Shown: in pieces, positions 8,623 through 17,066 of the stretch | Position numbering within the stretch: the stretch's first letter is position 1 | Layout: each line of letters opens with the position of its first letter | Origin: Ornithinimicrobium flavum | GTDB lineage: Bacteria; Actinomycetota; Actinomycetes; Actinomycetales; Dermatophilaceae | Direction of reading: 5' to 3' | Length of the DNA: 64,000 bases | NCBI RefSeq assembly: GCF_004526345.1 | Contig: NZ_CP038213.1 | Span: 2,170,001 to 2,234,000, forward strand | Notes under the pieces: model-generated | What the model saw: only the letters and a program-made list of their open reading frames with translations | Databases searched by the model: none | What the model was told of the DNA's origin: nothing | Position numbers and translations under genes: made by a program

Positions 8623-9623
8623 CAGTCAGCAGTCCTGTTCTGACGGGGGTCGAAGGCGTCCCGGAGGCCGTCGCCCAGGAAGTTCACGGCCAGGGCGATG
8701 GCGAGGATCATCATGCCGGGCCACCAGAAGAGCCAGGGACGGGTGAGGAAGGCGTTCTGATAGGTCGAGATCAGCAGCCCCAGGGAGGTGTCGGGGGCCT
8801 TGACGCCCCAGCCCAGGAAGGACAGCGCCGACTCGGTGAGGATGGTCGCGGCGATCGCCAGCGTCGCGCTGACGATGATGGTCCCGATCGTGTTGGGCAG
8901 GATGTGCTTGAAGATGATCCGGCCGGAGTTGGTGCCGATCGCCTCCGCGGCGGTGACGAACTCCCGCTCCCGCAGGGAGAGCACCTCGCCCCGGACCAGG
9001 CGTGCCAGGCCGGTCCACCCGATCACGCTCAGCAGCAGCGCCAGCGACCAGATGCCACCGCCGGACATCTGCCCGAGGACTGCGGCCAGGACCAGGGCCG
9101 GGATGACGATGAACAGGTCGGTGACCCGCATGAGGATCGCCTCGACCCAGCCGCGGTAGAACCCGGCGATGGCGCCGATGAGGGTGCCGATGATCGTGGA
9201 GAGGATGCCGACGGTGAAGGCCACCACGAGGGAGCGCTGCGTGCCCCGCATGGTGAGCGCGAAGTAGTCCTTGCCGATGGTGTCCTGGCCGAACGGGTGC
9301 TCGCCCACCTGGAAGGGCCACAGCCGCAGCGTGGGTCGGCCACCGTCGACCTGGGGGTTCATCTGGGTGAAGTTCTTGTCCCACCAACCGGGGATGATGC
9401 CGTAGCCGATGGAGGTGAAGGCCATGACGGTGATGAAGACCAGCGCCGCCAGGGAGATCATGGCCCCCTTGTGCCGGAAGAACCGGCGGCGGACAAGCTG
9501 GCCCTGGGAGTAGGACTTCTGCGAGAGGTCGATCTGCTTCTCGACGGAGTACTTCTGCTGCAGGTCCCGGGGCGACCCGAGGTCCTCGGGGCGCTCGCCG
9601 TCGGGGCGGTTCTGGTCGGTCAT
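8622..9623 (-). CDS. peptide ABC transporter permease, DppC/OppC type
   Basis: The 333-residue inner-membrane protein has a long charged cytoplasmic N-terminus (about 55 residues), a first membrane segment near residues 55-75, the periplasmic motif 'HPFGQDTIGKDYFA' typical of DppC/OppC ('HPFGTDxxGRD'), and five further hydrophobic segments. The coupling-helix EAA loop is 'EAIGTNSGRIIFKHILPN'. The C-terminal 'NFLGDGLRDAFDPR' is the family hallmark. It lies between the DppB-like permease (58 bp upstream) and the ATPase (one-base overlap). Confidence 0.93.
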   Translation of the reverse strand: MTDQNRPDGERPEDLGSPRDLQQKYSVEKQIDLSQKSYSQGQLVRRRFFRHKGAMISLAALVFITVMAFTSIGYGIIPGWWDKNFTQMNPQVDGGRPTLRLWPFQVGEHPFGQDTIGKDYFALTMRGTQRSLVVAFTVGILSTIIGTLIGAIAGFYRGWVEAILMRVTDLFIVIPALVLAAVLGQMSGGGIWSLALLLSVIGWTGLARLVRGEVLSLREREFVTAAEAIGTNSGRIIFKHILPNTIGTIIVSATLAIAATILTESALSFLGWGVKAPDTSLGLLISTYQNAFLTRPWLFWWPGMMILAIALAVNFLGDGLRDAFDPRQNRTAD

Positions 9624-9681
9624 CGGATGCTCCTGGGGGCGACGTGGTTCGTCAGGGCGACGGGCAGGGTCAGCATGCGCG

Positions 9682-11214
9682 TCACCTCCGGATCCGCGGG
9701 TCGAGGAAGGCGTAGGCGATGTCCGCCAGCATGTTCATCATCACCGCGGCGCCGCCGGCCACGAGGTAGTACCCCATGACCGGGTTGGGGTCGACGGTGT
9801 TCAGGCCCTGTGCGAACATCGCCCCCAGCCCCTTCCAGCCGAAGATGGTCTCGGTGATGACCGCGCCGCCCAGCAGGCTGGCGAAGTCGAAGGCCACGAT
9901 CGTGGTGATCGGGATGAGCGCGTTGCGCAGGGCGTGCTTGGTGTAGACGACACGGTCCGACAGACCCTTGGAGCGGGCGGTGCGGATGTAGTCCTGGTTG
10001 ATCGTCTCCAGCATCGAGGCACGGGTGTAGCGGCTGTAGGCCGCGATCGAGATGATGGTCAGGACGATCGTCGGCAGGATCAGCTGGATCCCCCAGTTGT
10101 AGATGTTCTCCCAGAAGGTGCCCGTGAACCGGGCGGGGTCGATCCGGGTGTCACCGATCGTGGCGATCTGCCGTCCGGGGGTGAGCTCGAGGAAGCCGCT
10201 CCAGGCCCGCAGCAGGTAGTCCATGAAGGCGAAGAACCCCAGACCCAACCCGGTCATGGCGGTCACCCACATGGCGATCTTGCGCTCGAAGCCCCCCATG
10301 AGCCAGCCGATGGCGCCCGACACGACGACCGTCGTCAGGGCCAGCCCCAGGACGACCCACCAGCTGGACGGGTTCTCCATGAGCGGCCGGGTGACGAAGT
10401 AGCCGACGATCCCCACCGCGATGGTGATGAGCCCGGCATACATGATCTTGCGGTTCTGCAGGCCCACGGTCATGACCAGCATGAAGGCCAGGGCCACGAG
10501 ACCCCCGACGATGATCAGCGGGAGCCCGAGCGCGGGGCGCTGCCACCAGTTGACCGAGTCGAAGTAGTAGACGGCGCCGAAGACGACCAGGAAGGTGACC
10601 AGGAAGGTGAGGGCCTGCCGTCGGATCGGTCCACCCAGGACGGAGGTGACCAGGATCGCGAAGACCAGACCCACGGCCGCGATCATCACCAGCGAGAGGT
10701 TCGGGTCGGCCATCCAGCGGTTGAAGCGGATCGCGCCGTACTCCTTGAGCAGCACGGCCGCCCAGAAGACGGGCAGGGAGTAGAAGAGGAAGGCGAGGAA
10801 GGTGATCCCGTAGTCGAACCCGGAGTACTGCCGGATCGCGGACAGGATGCCCAGGGTGATGCCGATGAAGAGGGCCAGGAAGGTCGCCAGCGTGACCAGT
10901 CGCAGGCTCGCGCCGGCCGACTGGATCAGCATGTTGTTGACCGAGCTGCCGCTCATCGTGGTGCCGAGGTCGCACTGCAGGACCAGGCACTTGCTGGCCC
11001 CGGTGAGCCAGCCCAGGTAGCGCTGCCACCAGGGGACGTCGAGGTTCATGATCTCGGCACGCGCCTCCATGAGCTGCTCGCGGTTGCGGGCGTTGCTCTC
11101 GCGGAGGTCCTCGAGCGGGTCGCCGGAGTTGATCGTGGCGACGTAGAGCACGAAGGATCCGAGCAGCAGGATCAGGCCTGAGACGGCGATCCTGCGGATG
11201 ATGAACTGGAGCAC
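9682..11214 (-). CDS. peptide ABC transporter permease, DppB/OppB type with large membrane insertion
   Basis: This 510-residue protein keeps the DppB frame: 'VLQFIIRRIAVSGLILLLGS' at the start, membrane segments at about 104-126 and 135-157, the EAA loop 'YIRTARSKGLSDRVVYTKH' (409-427) and the end 'YAFLDPRIRR'. Between about residues 172 and 338 there is an extra stretch with roughly six hydrophobic segments, making it about 180 residues longer than the usual 310-340. I chose GTG 11214 over GTG 11238 because AGGAAGG sits seven nt upstream of 11214 and the family starts at this residue. Confidence 0.9.
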   Translation of the reverse strand: MLQFIIRRIAVSGLILLLGSFVLYVATINSGDPLEDLRESNARNREQLMEARAEIMNLDVPWWQRYLGWLTGASKCLVLQCDLGTTMSGSSVNNMLIQSAGASLRLVTLATFLALFIGITLGILSAIRQYSGFDYGITFLAFLFYSLPVFWAAVLLKEYGAIRFNRWMADPNLSLVMIAAVGLVFAILVTSVLGGPIRRQALTFLVTFLVVFGAVYYFDSVNWWQRPALGLPLIIVGGLVALAFMLVMTVGLQNRKIMYAGLITIAVGIVGYFVTRPLMENPSSWWVVLGLALTTVVVSGAIGWLMGGFERKIAMWVTAMTGLGLGFFAFMDYLLRAWSGFLELTPGRQIATIGDTRIDPARFTGTFWENIYNWGIQLILPTIVLTIISIAAYSRYTRASMLETINQDYIRTARSKGLSDRVVYTKHALRNALIPITTIVAFDFASLLGGAVITETIFGWKGLGAMFAQGLNTVDPNPVMGYYLVAGGAAVMMNMLADIAYAFLDPRIRR

Positions 11215-11232
11215 GGGTTGACCTTCCTGAGG

Positions 11233-11267
11233 GGTCACGGCGGTGTGACCGGCTAACGGGGACTCTA
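11233..11267 (-). promoter_or_regulatory. candidate promoter and inverted repeat before the permease gene
   Basis: Minus-strand TAGAGT (11262-11267) fits a TANNNT -10 box. Between it and the ribosome-binding site lies an inverted repeat, GGTCAC-N6-GTGACC (11233-11250), which could be an operator or a leader stem. No clear -35 box. Confidence 0.35.
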
Positions 11268-11373
11268 GCCCGCGTGGGCCGGCCTGACCATGCGCGCAGC
11301 GGTGGTGTCGCAGCAGGGCGTAGGGGGTGGGCGGGGCACGCGCCGGGACGACACTGTCCCGGGCACGCGCGAC

Positions 11374-11404
11374 GGGGCGGGAGGGCGCTGGGCCCTCCCG
11401 CCCC
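11374..11404 (-). terminator. strong hairpin terminator/attenuator after the binding-protein gene
   Basis: Perfect 13-bp arms (GGGGCGGGAGGGC and its complement) with a 5-base loop lie 58 bp downstream of the binding-protein stop. A second, weaker 6-bp hairpin lies at 11344-11361. The placement, between binding protein and permeases, fits partial termination giving excess binding protein. The remainder of the 248-bp gap holds only the promoter candidate listed separately. Confidence 0.75.
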
Positions 11405-11462
11405 GGTGCGTGGGTGCCACGGTCAGGGTGAGGTGATCACCGGTCGACCGGGCGGTGGAGCA

Positions 11463-13412
11463 TCAGCTGCTGCGGACCCACTGCTCGGCGTTCCACGACA
11501 CACCGGTCTGGACCGCGGTGTCGCGGACGTTCTCCAGCGTGGCGTCGTAGCCGACCATGCTCGGGTGGGCGAACAGCGGGATGCCGTACAGGTTGTCCCA
11601 CAGGAGCTTCTCGATGATCTTCACCTGCTCCAGGTGGACCTCCGGGTCCACGGAGGAGGCGAGGGTCTCCCAGGCTGCGTCGACCTCAGCGTTGCTGAAG
11701 CCACCGTAGTTCTGGTTGCCGTCGGTCTCGTAGATGCCCTTGCCGGACGCGATCTGGCCCGAGCCGGCCCAGGCGAACAGCGCGACCTCCCAGTCGCCGA
11801 CCTCGAGCGGGCCGCCGGCCTGGAAGAAGGTGGAGTCGCCGGCGTCGACGATGTTGAAGCCGACCTCGTCGCAGGAGGCCTTGATCGCGGCGACCTCCTC
11901 GGTGCGGCGCTGGTTGGGGGCCGAGTAGCCGATGCGGATCTCGACGCCCTCCTCCAGACCGGCCTCGGCGAACTTGGCCTTCGCCTCCTCGATGTTGACC
12001 TCGTCGTAGCGACCGTCGTAGGCGGCCTCCACGACCTCGTCGTAGTCGGGCATGAAGGGGAACTTCTCGCGGAGGTTGAGGACCTCGGCGTTCTCGTTGA
12101 TCGGCTTGATCAGCGAGTCGACGATGCCCTGACGCGGCACGCACAGGGCGAACGCCTCGCGGGCGGCCAGGCCGCCTGCGTCCTCGGCGAAGGGGCTGCC
12201 CTCGCCGAAGTTGTAGTCGAGGTGCTCCCACGTCATCGCGTCACCGGTCTCGATCGCGATGCTGTCACCGGCGTTCTCAAGCTGCTGCTTGGTGTCGACG
12301 GTGGCCTGCGGGTCGATGACGTTGATGTCGCCGTTGAGCAGACCCTGGACGTGCGTCTCGGGAGCCGCGAAGCGGAACATCAGGTTGCCGGTGGCCGGCG
12401 GCGGGCCCCAGAAGGTCTCGTTCGGGACCAGCGTGAGCTGGGTGCCGGACTGCCAGGAGGCGCCCTCGAGCGTGTAGGGGCCCGAGGAGGGGACGAGGGA
12501 CTCGTCCTCGACCTGGAAGTTCGGGAACAGCCAGCCCTCGTTCCAGAACTGCGCCACGCCGTTGACGGTCTCGCCGTCACCGTCGAGGATCGCCTGGGCG
12601 AGCTCGTCGCCGGTGAGGCCGGCCTGCTCGGCGGCCACGTGCGAGGGCAGCGCGCCGCTGACGGCGATCTCCCAGTCCGGGTAGGGCTCGTCGTAGGTGA
12701 CGGTGAAGGTCTTGCCGCTCGGGTCCGCCTCCGGCGGCTGGGTCACGTAGGTGCTCCAGTCGCTGACGGGGTTGAACTCGCCGGTGTTCTCGGCCTCCTC
12801 CTCGCCCTCGGCCGGGGCGGAGGTGGCGGACGCGTCGTCGCCACCGGCCTCGGCACCGAAGAGGTAGTCGGGGTTGGTCGACGCCCAGGTGAGCAGGTAG
12901 TCGTTGGCGGTGATCGGCGTCCCGTCGGACCAGGTGGCCTCGTCGGAGATGGTGTACTCGACGGTCAGCGGCTCGTCCGAGGTCTTCTCGTAGGAACCGA
13001 ACCACTCGTTCGGGTAGACCGTACCGTCGGTGCCCCAGTACCAGAAGCCCGAGGACAGCTGGTTGTTGACGACGGCGTTGTAGGTCGAGTTGGTGCCGGC
13101 GGTGTCACCGTTGTAGGCGTTGTACTCCTCCGCGCCGCTGGAGAAGGACACGGTGTCGGAGTTGGTGGTGATGTCACCCAGGTCAGCCTTGGCGGTGTCG
13201 CCGGAGGCGGTCCCCTCGTCGTCGCCAGCGCCCGTGGTCTCACCGGCGTCGTCGCCGGCGGCCGCGGTGTCGTCCGCGCTGTCGTCCGCAGCATCGTCAG
13301 CAGCGGAGTCCGCCGTGGGGGTCTCGGTGTCGTCAGCGGTGTCCGACGTGCAGCCGGCCAGCGCCAGGGCACCGGCCGCCACGACAGCCATGGTCGCGCG
13401 CCTGATCTTCAA
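11463..13412 (-). CDS. peptide ABC transporter substrate-binding lipoprotein (family 5)
   Basis: The 649-residue SBP_bac_5 protein is the extracellular receptor of the cassette. It starts at TTG 13412, preceded by AGGAGG, giving an n-region KIRR, a hydrophobic core and the lipobox LAGC with Cys21 for lipid attachment. Residues about 22-85 are a low-complexity acidic Ala/Asp/Thr linker, presumably a spacer. Family features follow: 'EATWSDGTPITANDYLLTW' (in part the SBP_bac_5 signature), 'SSGPYTL', 'GDINVIDPQ', and a C-terminal 'LWDNLYGIPLFAHPSM'. ATG at residue 8 would lose the positive n-region, so TTG is preferred. Substrate probably peptides; not determinable. Confidence 0.88.
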   Translation of the reverse strand: MKIRRATMAVVAAGALALAGCTSDTADDTETPTADSAADDAADDSADDTAAAGDDAGETTGAGDDEGTASGDTAKADLGDITTNSDTVSFSSGAEEYNAYNGDTAGTNSTYNAVVNNQLSSGFWYWGTDGTVYPNEWFGSYEKTSDEPLTVEYTISDEATWSDGTPITANDYLLTWASTNPDYLFGAEAGGDDASATSAPAEGEEEAENTGEFNPVSDWSTYVTQPPEADPSGKTFTVTYDEPYPDWEIAVSGALPSHVAAEQAGLTGDELAQAILDGDGETVNGVAQFWNEGWLFPNFQVEDESLVPSSGPYTLEGASWQSGTQLTLVPNETFWGPPPATGNLMFRFAAPETHVQGLLNGDINVIDPQATVDTKQQLENAGDSIAIETGDAMTWEHLDYNFGEGSPFAEDAGGLAAREAFALCVPRQGIVDSLIKPINENAEVLNLREKFPFMPDYDEVVEAAYDGRYDEVNIEEAKAKFAEAGLEEGVEIRIGYSAPNQRRTEEVAAIKASCDEVGFNIVDAGDSTFFQAGGPLEVGDWEVALFAWAGSGQIASGKGIYETDGNQNYGGFSNAEVDAAWETLASSVDPEVHLEQVKIIEKLLWDNLYGIPLFAHPSMVGYDATLENVRDTAVQTGVSWNAEQWVRSS

Positions 13413-13425
13413 TGTTCCTCCTAGT

Positions 13426-13440
13426 GGACGGTCGCCGTCC
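13426..13440 (-). promoter_or_regulatory. palindrome in the binding-protein leader
   Basis: GGACGG-N3-CCGTCC sits just upstream of the Shine-Dalgarno sequence of the binding-protein gene. A minus-strand TATCTT (13504-13509) about 90 nt upstream of the start may be the -10 box. Operator or leader stem cannot be distinguished. Confidence 0.35.
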
Positions 13441-13615
13441 GGATGGGGCCAATGTTGGCCCGCACCCTTGTTCACGGTCGGCGAACCTGGGGGTTGCGTG
13501 TCGAAGATAGGCAGACGAACCCCCTCGACGCCACTCGCGGGACCAAACGGTGACTGGATCGTTACGTATTTGAGACTTCGTCGAGGGCCCGCGCGGACAC
13601 GGCCCGCGGTGGGTC

Positions 13616-15751
13616 TCAGGCCGTCGCGTCCACGTCGTCGAGGGCGATCCGGACGGCGTCGCGGGCCTTCCGCGCGCTGCGCGCCGCGCGGACCACGTGG
13701 ACCGCCGCGGCGAGGGAGGACGGCGCCTGCGGGGACTCGCGGACCGTGGCGCTCGCGCGGCCACCGGCGCCCTTCCCGTCCGTGAGGTCCTCCCGGATGC
13801 CGACGAGGTCGTGGCCGGCCGCGGACAGCTCCTGCGCCGCCTCGGTCACACCCTGCGGGGGACCGGTGAGCGTGGCGTAGCGCCGGGCCGGCGGCAGCCC
13901 GAGCTGGGTGCGTTCCCCCAGCTCCCGCGTCGCCAGCCAGGCCGGGTCCCACCTCACGAGGGCCTCGACCGCGGGGAGCCCTGCGTGCGGAGGCACCCCG
14001 CACAGCACCACGGGCGGGCCGTCCCCCCGCCCGGAGCCGACCGGGGAGGCGGCCAGCGCCGCTGCCGCGCACCACCGCCGCAGGGCCTCGGCCTGGGCGT
14101 CGATGCTGGCCCGCTCGAGCAGGCGCCACCCGTCCAGGAGGGCCACCGCGGCATACCCCGACCGGCACCAGGGCTCCGCCCCCGGGGTGGCGACGACCAG
14201 GGACGGCTCCGGCCCGACCTCCGCCAGGACGCGGTCACCGCCCGAGGTGCGCACCAGCACCCCGGGGAAGGCCCGCCCGAGCTCCTCGGCCGTGCGCCGC
14301 TCCCCCACCCCGGTGGCCCGGCGCCGCCGCGACCCGCAGCGGGCGCACGGGAGGTCGACGGGGGCGGCCACGCCGCACCACCGGCAGCGGGCCAGGGCTC
14401 CCGCTGCCGGTGCGCCCGTCGGGCCGCCGCAGGCCGGGCACGGCACGGGGGCCCGGCAGTCCTGGCACGCGAGCGCCACGACATACCCCTGCCGCGGCAC
14501 CTGCACCAGCACGGGTCCGTGCTGGAGACCCTCCTTCAGGGCGCGCCACGCCAGGGTGGGGATGCGCGCGGTGCGGGCGCCCTCGTCCCGCGCCTCCTGC
14601 CACCCCTCGCCGGCCACGGTGACCGCCGGGGTCGCGGAACGCACGGTGGCCGGGGCGGCCGCGACGGACGCGACGAGACCCTCCCGCACCCACCCCTGGA
14701 CGACGACGCTGCGGGTGAACCCGCCCAGCAGCAGGGCCGCGCGCTCGTGGGCAGCGCGCACCCGGAGGATCTCGCGGACGTGGGGGTAGGGCGCCCGGGG
14801 CTCCTGGTGCAGGTCGTCCCCCTCGTCCCAGCAGACGAGCAGACCCAGGTCCTGGACGGGGGCGAAGGAGGCCGACCGGGTGCCGACCACCACCCGCGCG
14901 TGTCCCCGCAGGACGCGGAGGAAGGCGGTGTAACGGGCCTCCGGCCCCAGGTCTGCGGTGAGCTGCACGACGGTGTCCGCGCCGACGGCGGCGACGACCG
15001 GCTCGAGGACGCGCTGCACGTCCCGGTGATCGGGCACCACGACCAGGGCCCCCCGACCCGCACCGACCGCTGCGCCCACGGCCTGCGCCACGGCGTCCGG
15101 CCAGTCCCGCCCCGGGGGCCGGCCCGGCAGGGCGAGCCAGGAGGCGGCCGGGGAGGAGCCGGACGCCACCCGGCGCAGGAACGCGGCCCCGGCGGGATAG
15201 TCGGCCCACGCAGCAGCCGGAGCCAGGCCGGCCGGAGCCACGCCGGCCGGAGCCACGCCGAGCGGCCCCGGCCCGACCGGTCCCGGGTCCTGCCGGGGTC
15301 GCTCCTGAGCACGCGGAGGCACCGACCGCTCAGCCCGCGCGTGACGCGGGGGGACGGCAAGGCGCAGGACGTCGGCGGCGGTGCCGCCGTAGTGGTCGGC
15401 CACCCGTCGGATCTCGGCGGCCACCTGCGGGCTGAGGACGGGCTCTGGGCTGACGACCGTGCGCAACGGCGACAACCGCCCGGTGTGGTCGGCCTCGCCC
15501 ACGCGCTCCAGGACGACACCGTCACGGTCCCGGCCCGCGAGCCGGACCCGCACCCGCGCACCCGGGCGGGCGTCGTCGGCCAGCTCGGCGGGGACCAGGT
15601 AGTCGAAGGGACGGTCGAGGTGGGCCAGGGGGGTCTCCACCAGCACCCGGGCGACCGGCTGCTCCGGCGCCACCTCCATGTCGGCGGCCGGCGAGGCGGG
15701 CCGGCGCCGGACACCCTCGGGCTCCGGGACCAGCGCCAGCTGCTCGCTCAT
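13616..15751 (-). CDS. priA: PriA-like primosomal protein N' (ATPase motifs lost)
   Basis: The 711-residue protein has the PriA 3'-DNA-binding domain ('VARVLVETPLAHLDRPFDY', 'PGARVRVRLAGR') and an intact zinc module with eight Cys at 429, 432, 438, 441, 456, 459, 469 and 472. The helicase core is degenerate: the Walker A position reads PGRPPGRDW (about 209-217) with no GKT, and the DEEH box reads WDEGDDLH (308-315). Loss of Walker motifs is known for actinobacterial PriA, suggesting a replication-restart scaffold rather than a helicase. The ATG at 15751 lies 11 bp after metK; longer frames upstream lie inside metK. Confidence 0.88.
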   Translation of the reverse strand: MSEQLALVPEPEGVRRRPASPAADMEVAPEQPVARVLVETPLAHLDRPFDYLVPAELADDARPGARVRVRLAGRDRDGVVLERVGEADHTGRLSPLRTVVSPEPVLSPQVAAEIRRVADHYGGTAADVLRLAVPPRHARAERSVPPRAQERPRQDPGPVGPGPLGVAPAGVAPAGLAPAAAWADYPAGAAFLRRVASGSSPAASWLALPGRPPGRDWPDAVAQAVGAAVGAGRGALVVVPDHRDVQRVLEPVVAAVGADTVVQLTADLGPEARYTAFLRVLRGHARVVVGTRSASFAPVQDLGLLVCWDEGDDLHQEPRAPYPHVREILRVRAAHERAALLLGGFTRSVVVQGWVREGLVASVAAAPATVRSATPAVTVAGEGWQEARDEGARTARIPTLAWRALKEGLQHGPVLVQVPRQGYVVALACQDCRAPVPCPACGGPTGAPAAGALARCRWCGVAAPVDLPCARCGSRRRRATGVGERRTAEELGRAFPGVLVRTSGGDRVLAEVGPEPSLVVATPGAEPWCRSGYAAVALLDGWRLLERASIDAQAEALRRWCAAAALAASPVGSGRGDGPPVVLCGVPPHAGLPAVEALVRWDPAWLATRELGERTQLGLPPARRYATLTGPPQGVTEAAQELSAAGHDLVGIREDLTDGKGAGGRASATVRESPQAPSSLAAAVHVVRAARSARKARDAVRIALDDVDATA
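15216..15260 (-). repeat. three 15-bp tandem repeats inside priA
   Basis: The unit containing GCCGGAGCCA recurs at 15216, 15231 and 15246. It encodes the APAGV/L-type repeats at PriA residues 166-180, in a linker between the DNA-binding and helicase-like parts. It is in frame and likely to vary in copy number. Confidence 0.7.
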
Positions 15752-15762
15752 CGCGGTCGGGG

Positions 15763-16977
15763 TCAGACCGCGGCCCGCAGCTCGTCCACCCGGTCCAGGC
15801 GCTCCCAGGTGAAGGCGTCCTCGACCCCCGGCGCCTGCGTCCGACCGAAGTGGCCGTAGGCGGCCGTGGGCCGGTAGATCGGCCGGAGCAGGTCCAGCTC
15901 GGCCACGATGGCCGCCGGACGAAGGTCGAAGACCGTGGTCACGGCCTGCTGGATGCGGTCGACGGGCACGGTCTCGGTGCCGAAGGTCTCGACGTAGAGG
16001 CCCACCGGCTGCGCGGTGCCGATGGCGTAGGCCACCTGGATCTCGCAGCGCCTCGCCAGCCCGGCGGCGACGACGTGCTTGGCGACGCGGCGCATGGCGT
16101 ACGCGGCGGACCGGTCCACCTTGGAGGGGTCCTTGCCCGAGAACGCGCCTCCCCCGTGCCGCGCCATCCCGCCGTAGGTGTCGACGATGATCTTGCGCCC
16201 GGTCAGCCCGGCGTCCCCCATGGGTCCGCCGATGGTGAAGATGCCGGTGGGGTTGACCAGCATCCGGTAGCCCTCGGTCTGCAGCTCCAGACCCGCCTCC
16301 CGGGCCTCCGCGAGGACCGGGGCGATGACCCGCTCGCGGATGTCCGGCGAGAGCTGGTCGCTCAGGGAGATGTCGGCGGCGTGCTGGGTGGACAGGACCA
16401 CGGTGTCCAGCCGCACGGCCCGGTCGCCCTCGTAGGCGATGGTCACCTGGGTCTTGCCGTCCGGCCGCAGGTAGTCCAGCTCCCCGCTCTTGCGGACGGC
16501 GGTCAGCCGCTCGGCCAGGCGGTGGGCCAGGAAGATCGGCAGCGGCATGAGGTCGGGCGTGTCGTCGCACGCGTAGCCGAACATGAGGCCCTGGTCACCG
16601 GCGCCCTGCTGGTCCAGGGGGTCGGCCTGCTCCGCCCCGCGGCTGGCGACCGCGTCGTCCACGCCGGTCGCGATGTCGGCGGACTGGTCACCGATGGAGA
16701 CCTCCACGCCGCAGGTGCGCCCGTCGAACCCCTTGTGGGAATTGTCGTAGCCGATCTCCAGGATCGTCTCGCGCACGATCTGCGGGATGTTGGCGTACCC
16801 CTCCGTCCGGACCTCCCCGGCGACGTGCACCAGCCCGGTCGTCACCAGCGTCTCGACCGCGACCCGCGAGTGCGGGTCCTGGCGCAGCAGGTCGTCGAGG
16901 ATGGCGTCGGAGATCTGATCGCAGATCTTGTCGGGGTGTCCCTCGGTGACGGACTCGGACGTGAACAGGCGGGCCAT
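15763..16977 (-). CDS. metK: S-adenosylmethionine synthetase
   Basis: Makes SAM from methionine and ATP. The 404 residues match family length. Three-domain signatures are complete: '[18 protein letters not shown]' at the N-terminus, the hexapeptide-like '[12 protein letters not shown]' and the P-loop-like '[16 protein letters not shown]'. ATG 16977 is preceded by GAGGGAG. It follows coaBC by 89 bp and precedes priA by 11 bp, in the conserved actinobacterial order. It supplies SAM for, among others, RsmB and TlyA encoded nearby. Confidence 0.97.
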   Translation of the reverse strand: MARLFTSESVTEGHPDKICDQISDAILDDLLRQDPHSRVAVETLVTTGLVHVAGEVRTEGYANIPQIVRETILEIGYDNSHKGFDGRTCGVEVSIGDQSADIATGVDDAVASRGAEQADPLDQQGAGDQGLMFGYACDDTPDLMPLPIFLAHRLAERLTAVRKSGELDYLRPDGKTQVTIAYEGDRAVRLDTVVLSTQHAADISLSDQLSPDIRERVIAPVLAEAREAGLELQTEGYRMLVNPTGIFTIGGPMGDAGLTGRKIIVDTYGGMARHGGGAFSGKDPSKVDRSAAYAMRRVAKHVVAAGLARRCEIQVAYAIGTAQPVGLYVETFGTETVPVDRIQQAVTTVFDLRPAAIVAELDLLRPIYRPTAAYGHFGRTQAPGVEDAFTWERLDRVDELRAAV

Positions 16978-17066
16978 GCGGTCTCCCTCGCGGTGGGCAG
17001 CGGCTGCTGGCTGACGCTGGGCAGTCTATGCCGGGCCGCCGACACGCCCCGGGGCCCGGTCGGGGG

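Noticed and set aside
9934..11181. 415-codon plus-strand frame opposite the permease
   Set aside because: Asp/Gly/Gln/His-rich shadow of the DppB-like gene without domains.
6787..13412. Mobile element carrying the transporter cassette
   Set aside because: No transposase, integrase, terminal repeats or tRNA attachment site visible; composition like its neighbours.
11274..13424. 716-codon plus-strand frame
   Set aside because: Opposite the binding-protein gene, which has a clear lipobox and family motifs; composition is Val/Leu/Gly/Asp repeats of shadow type.
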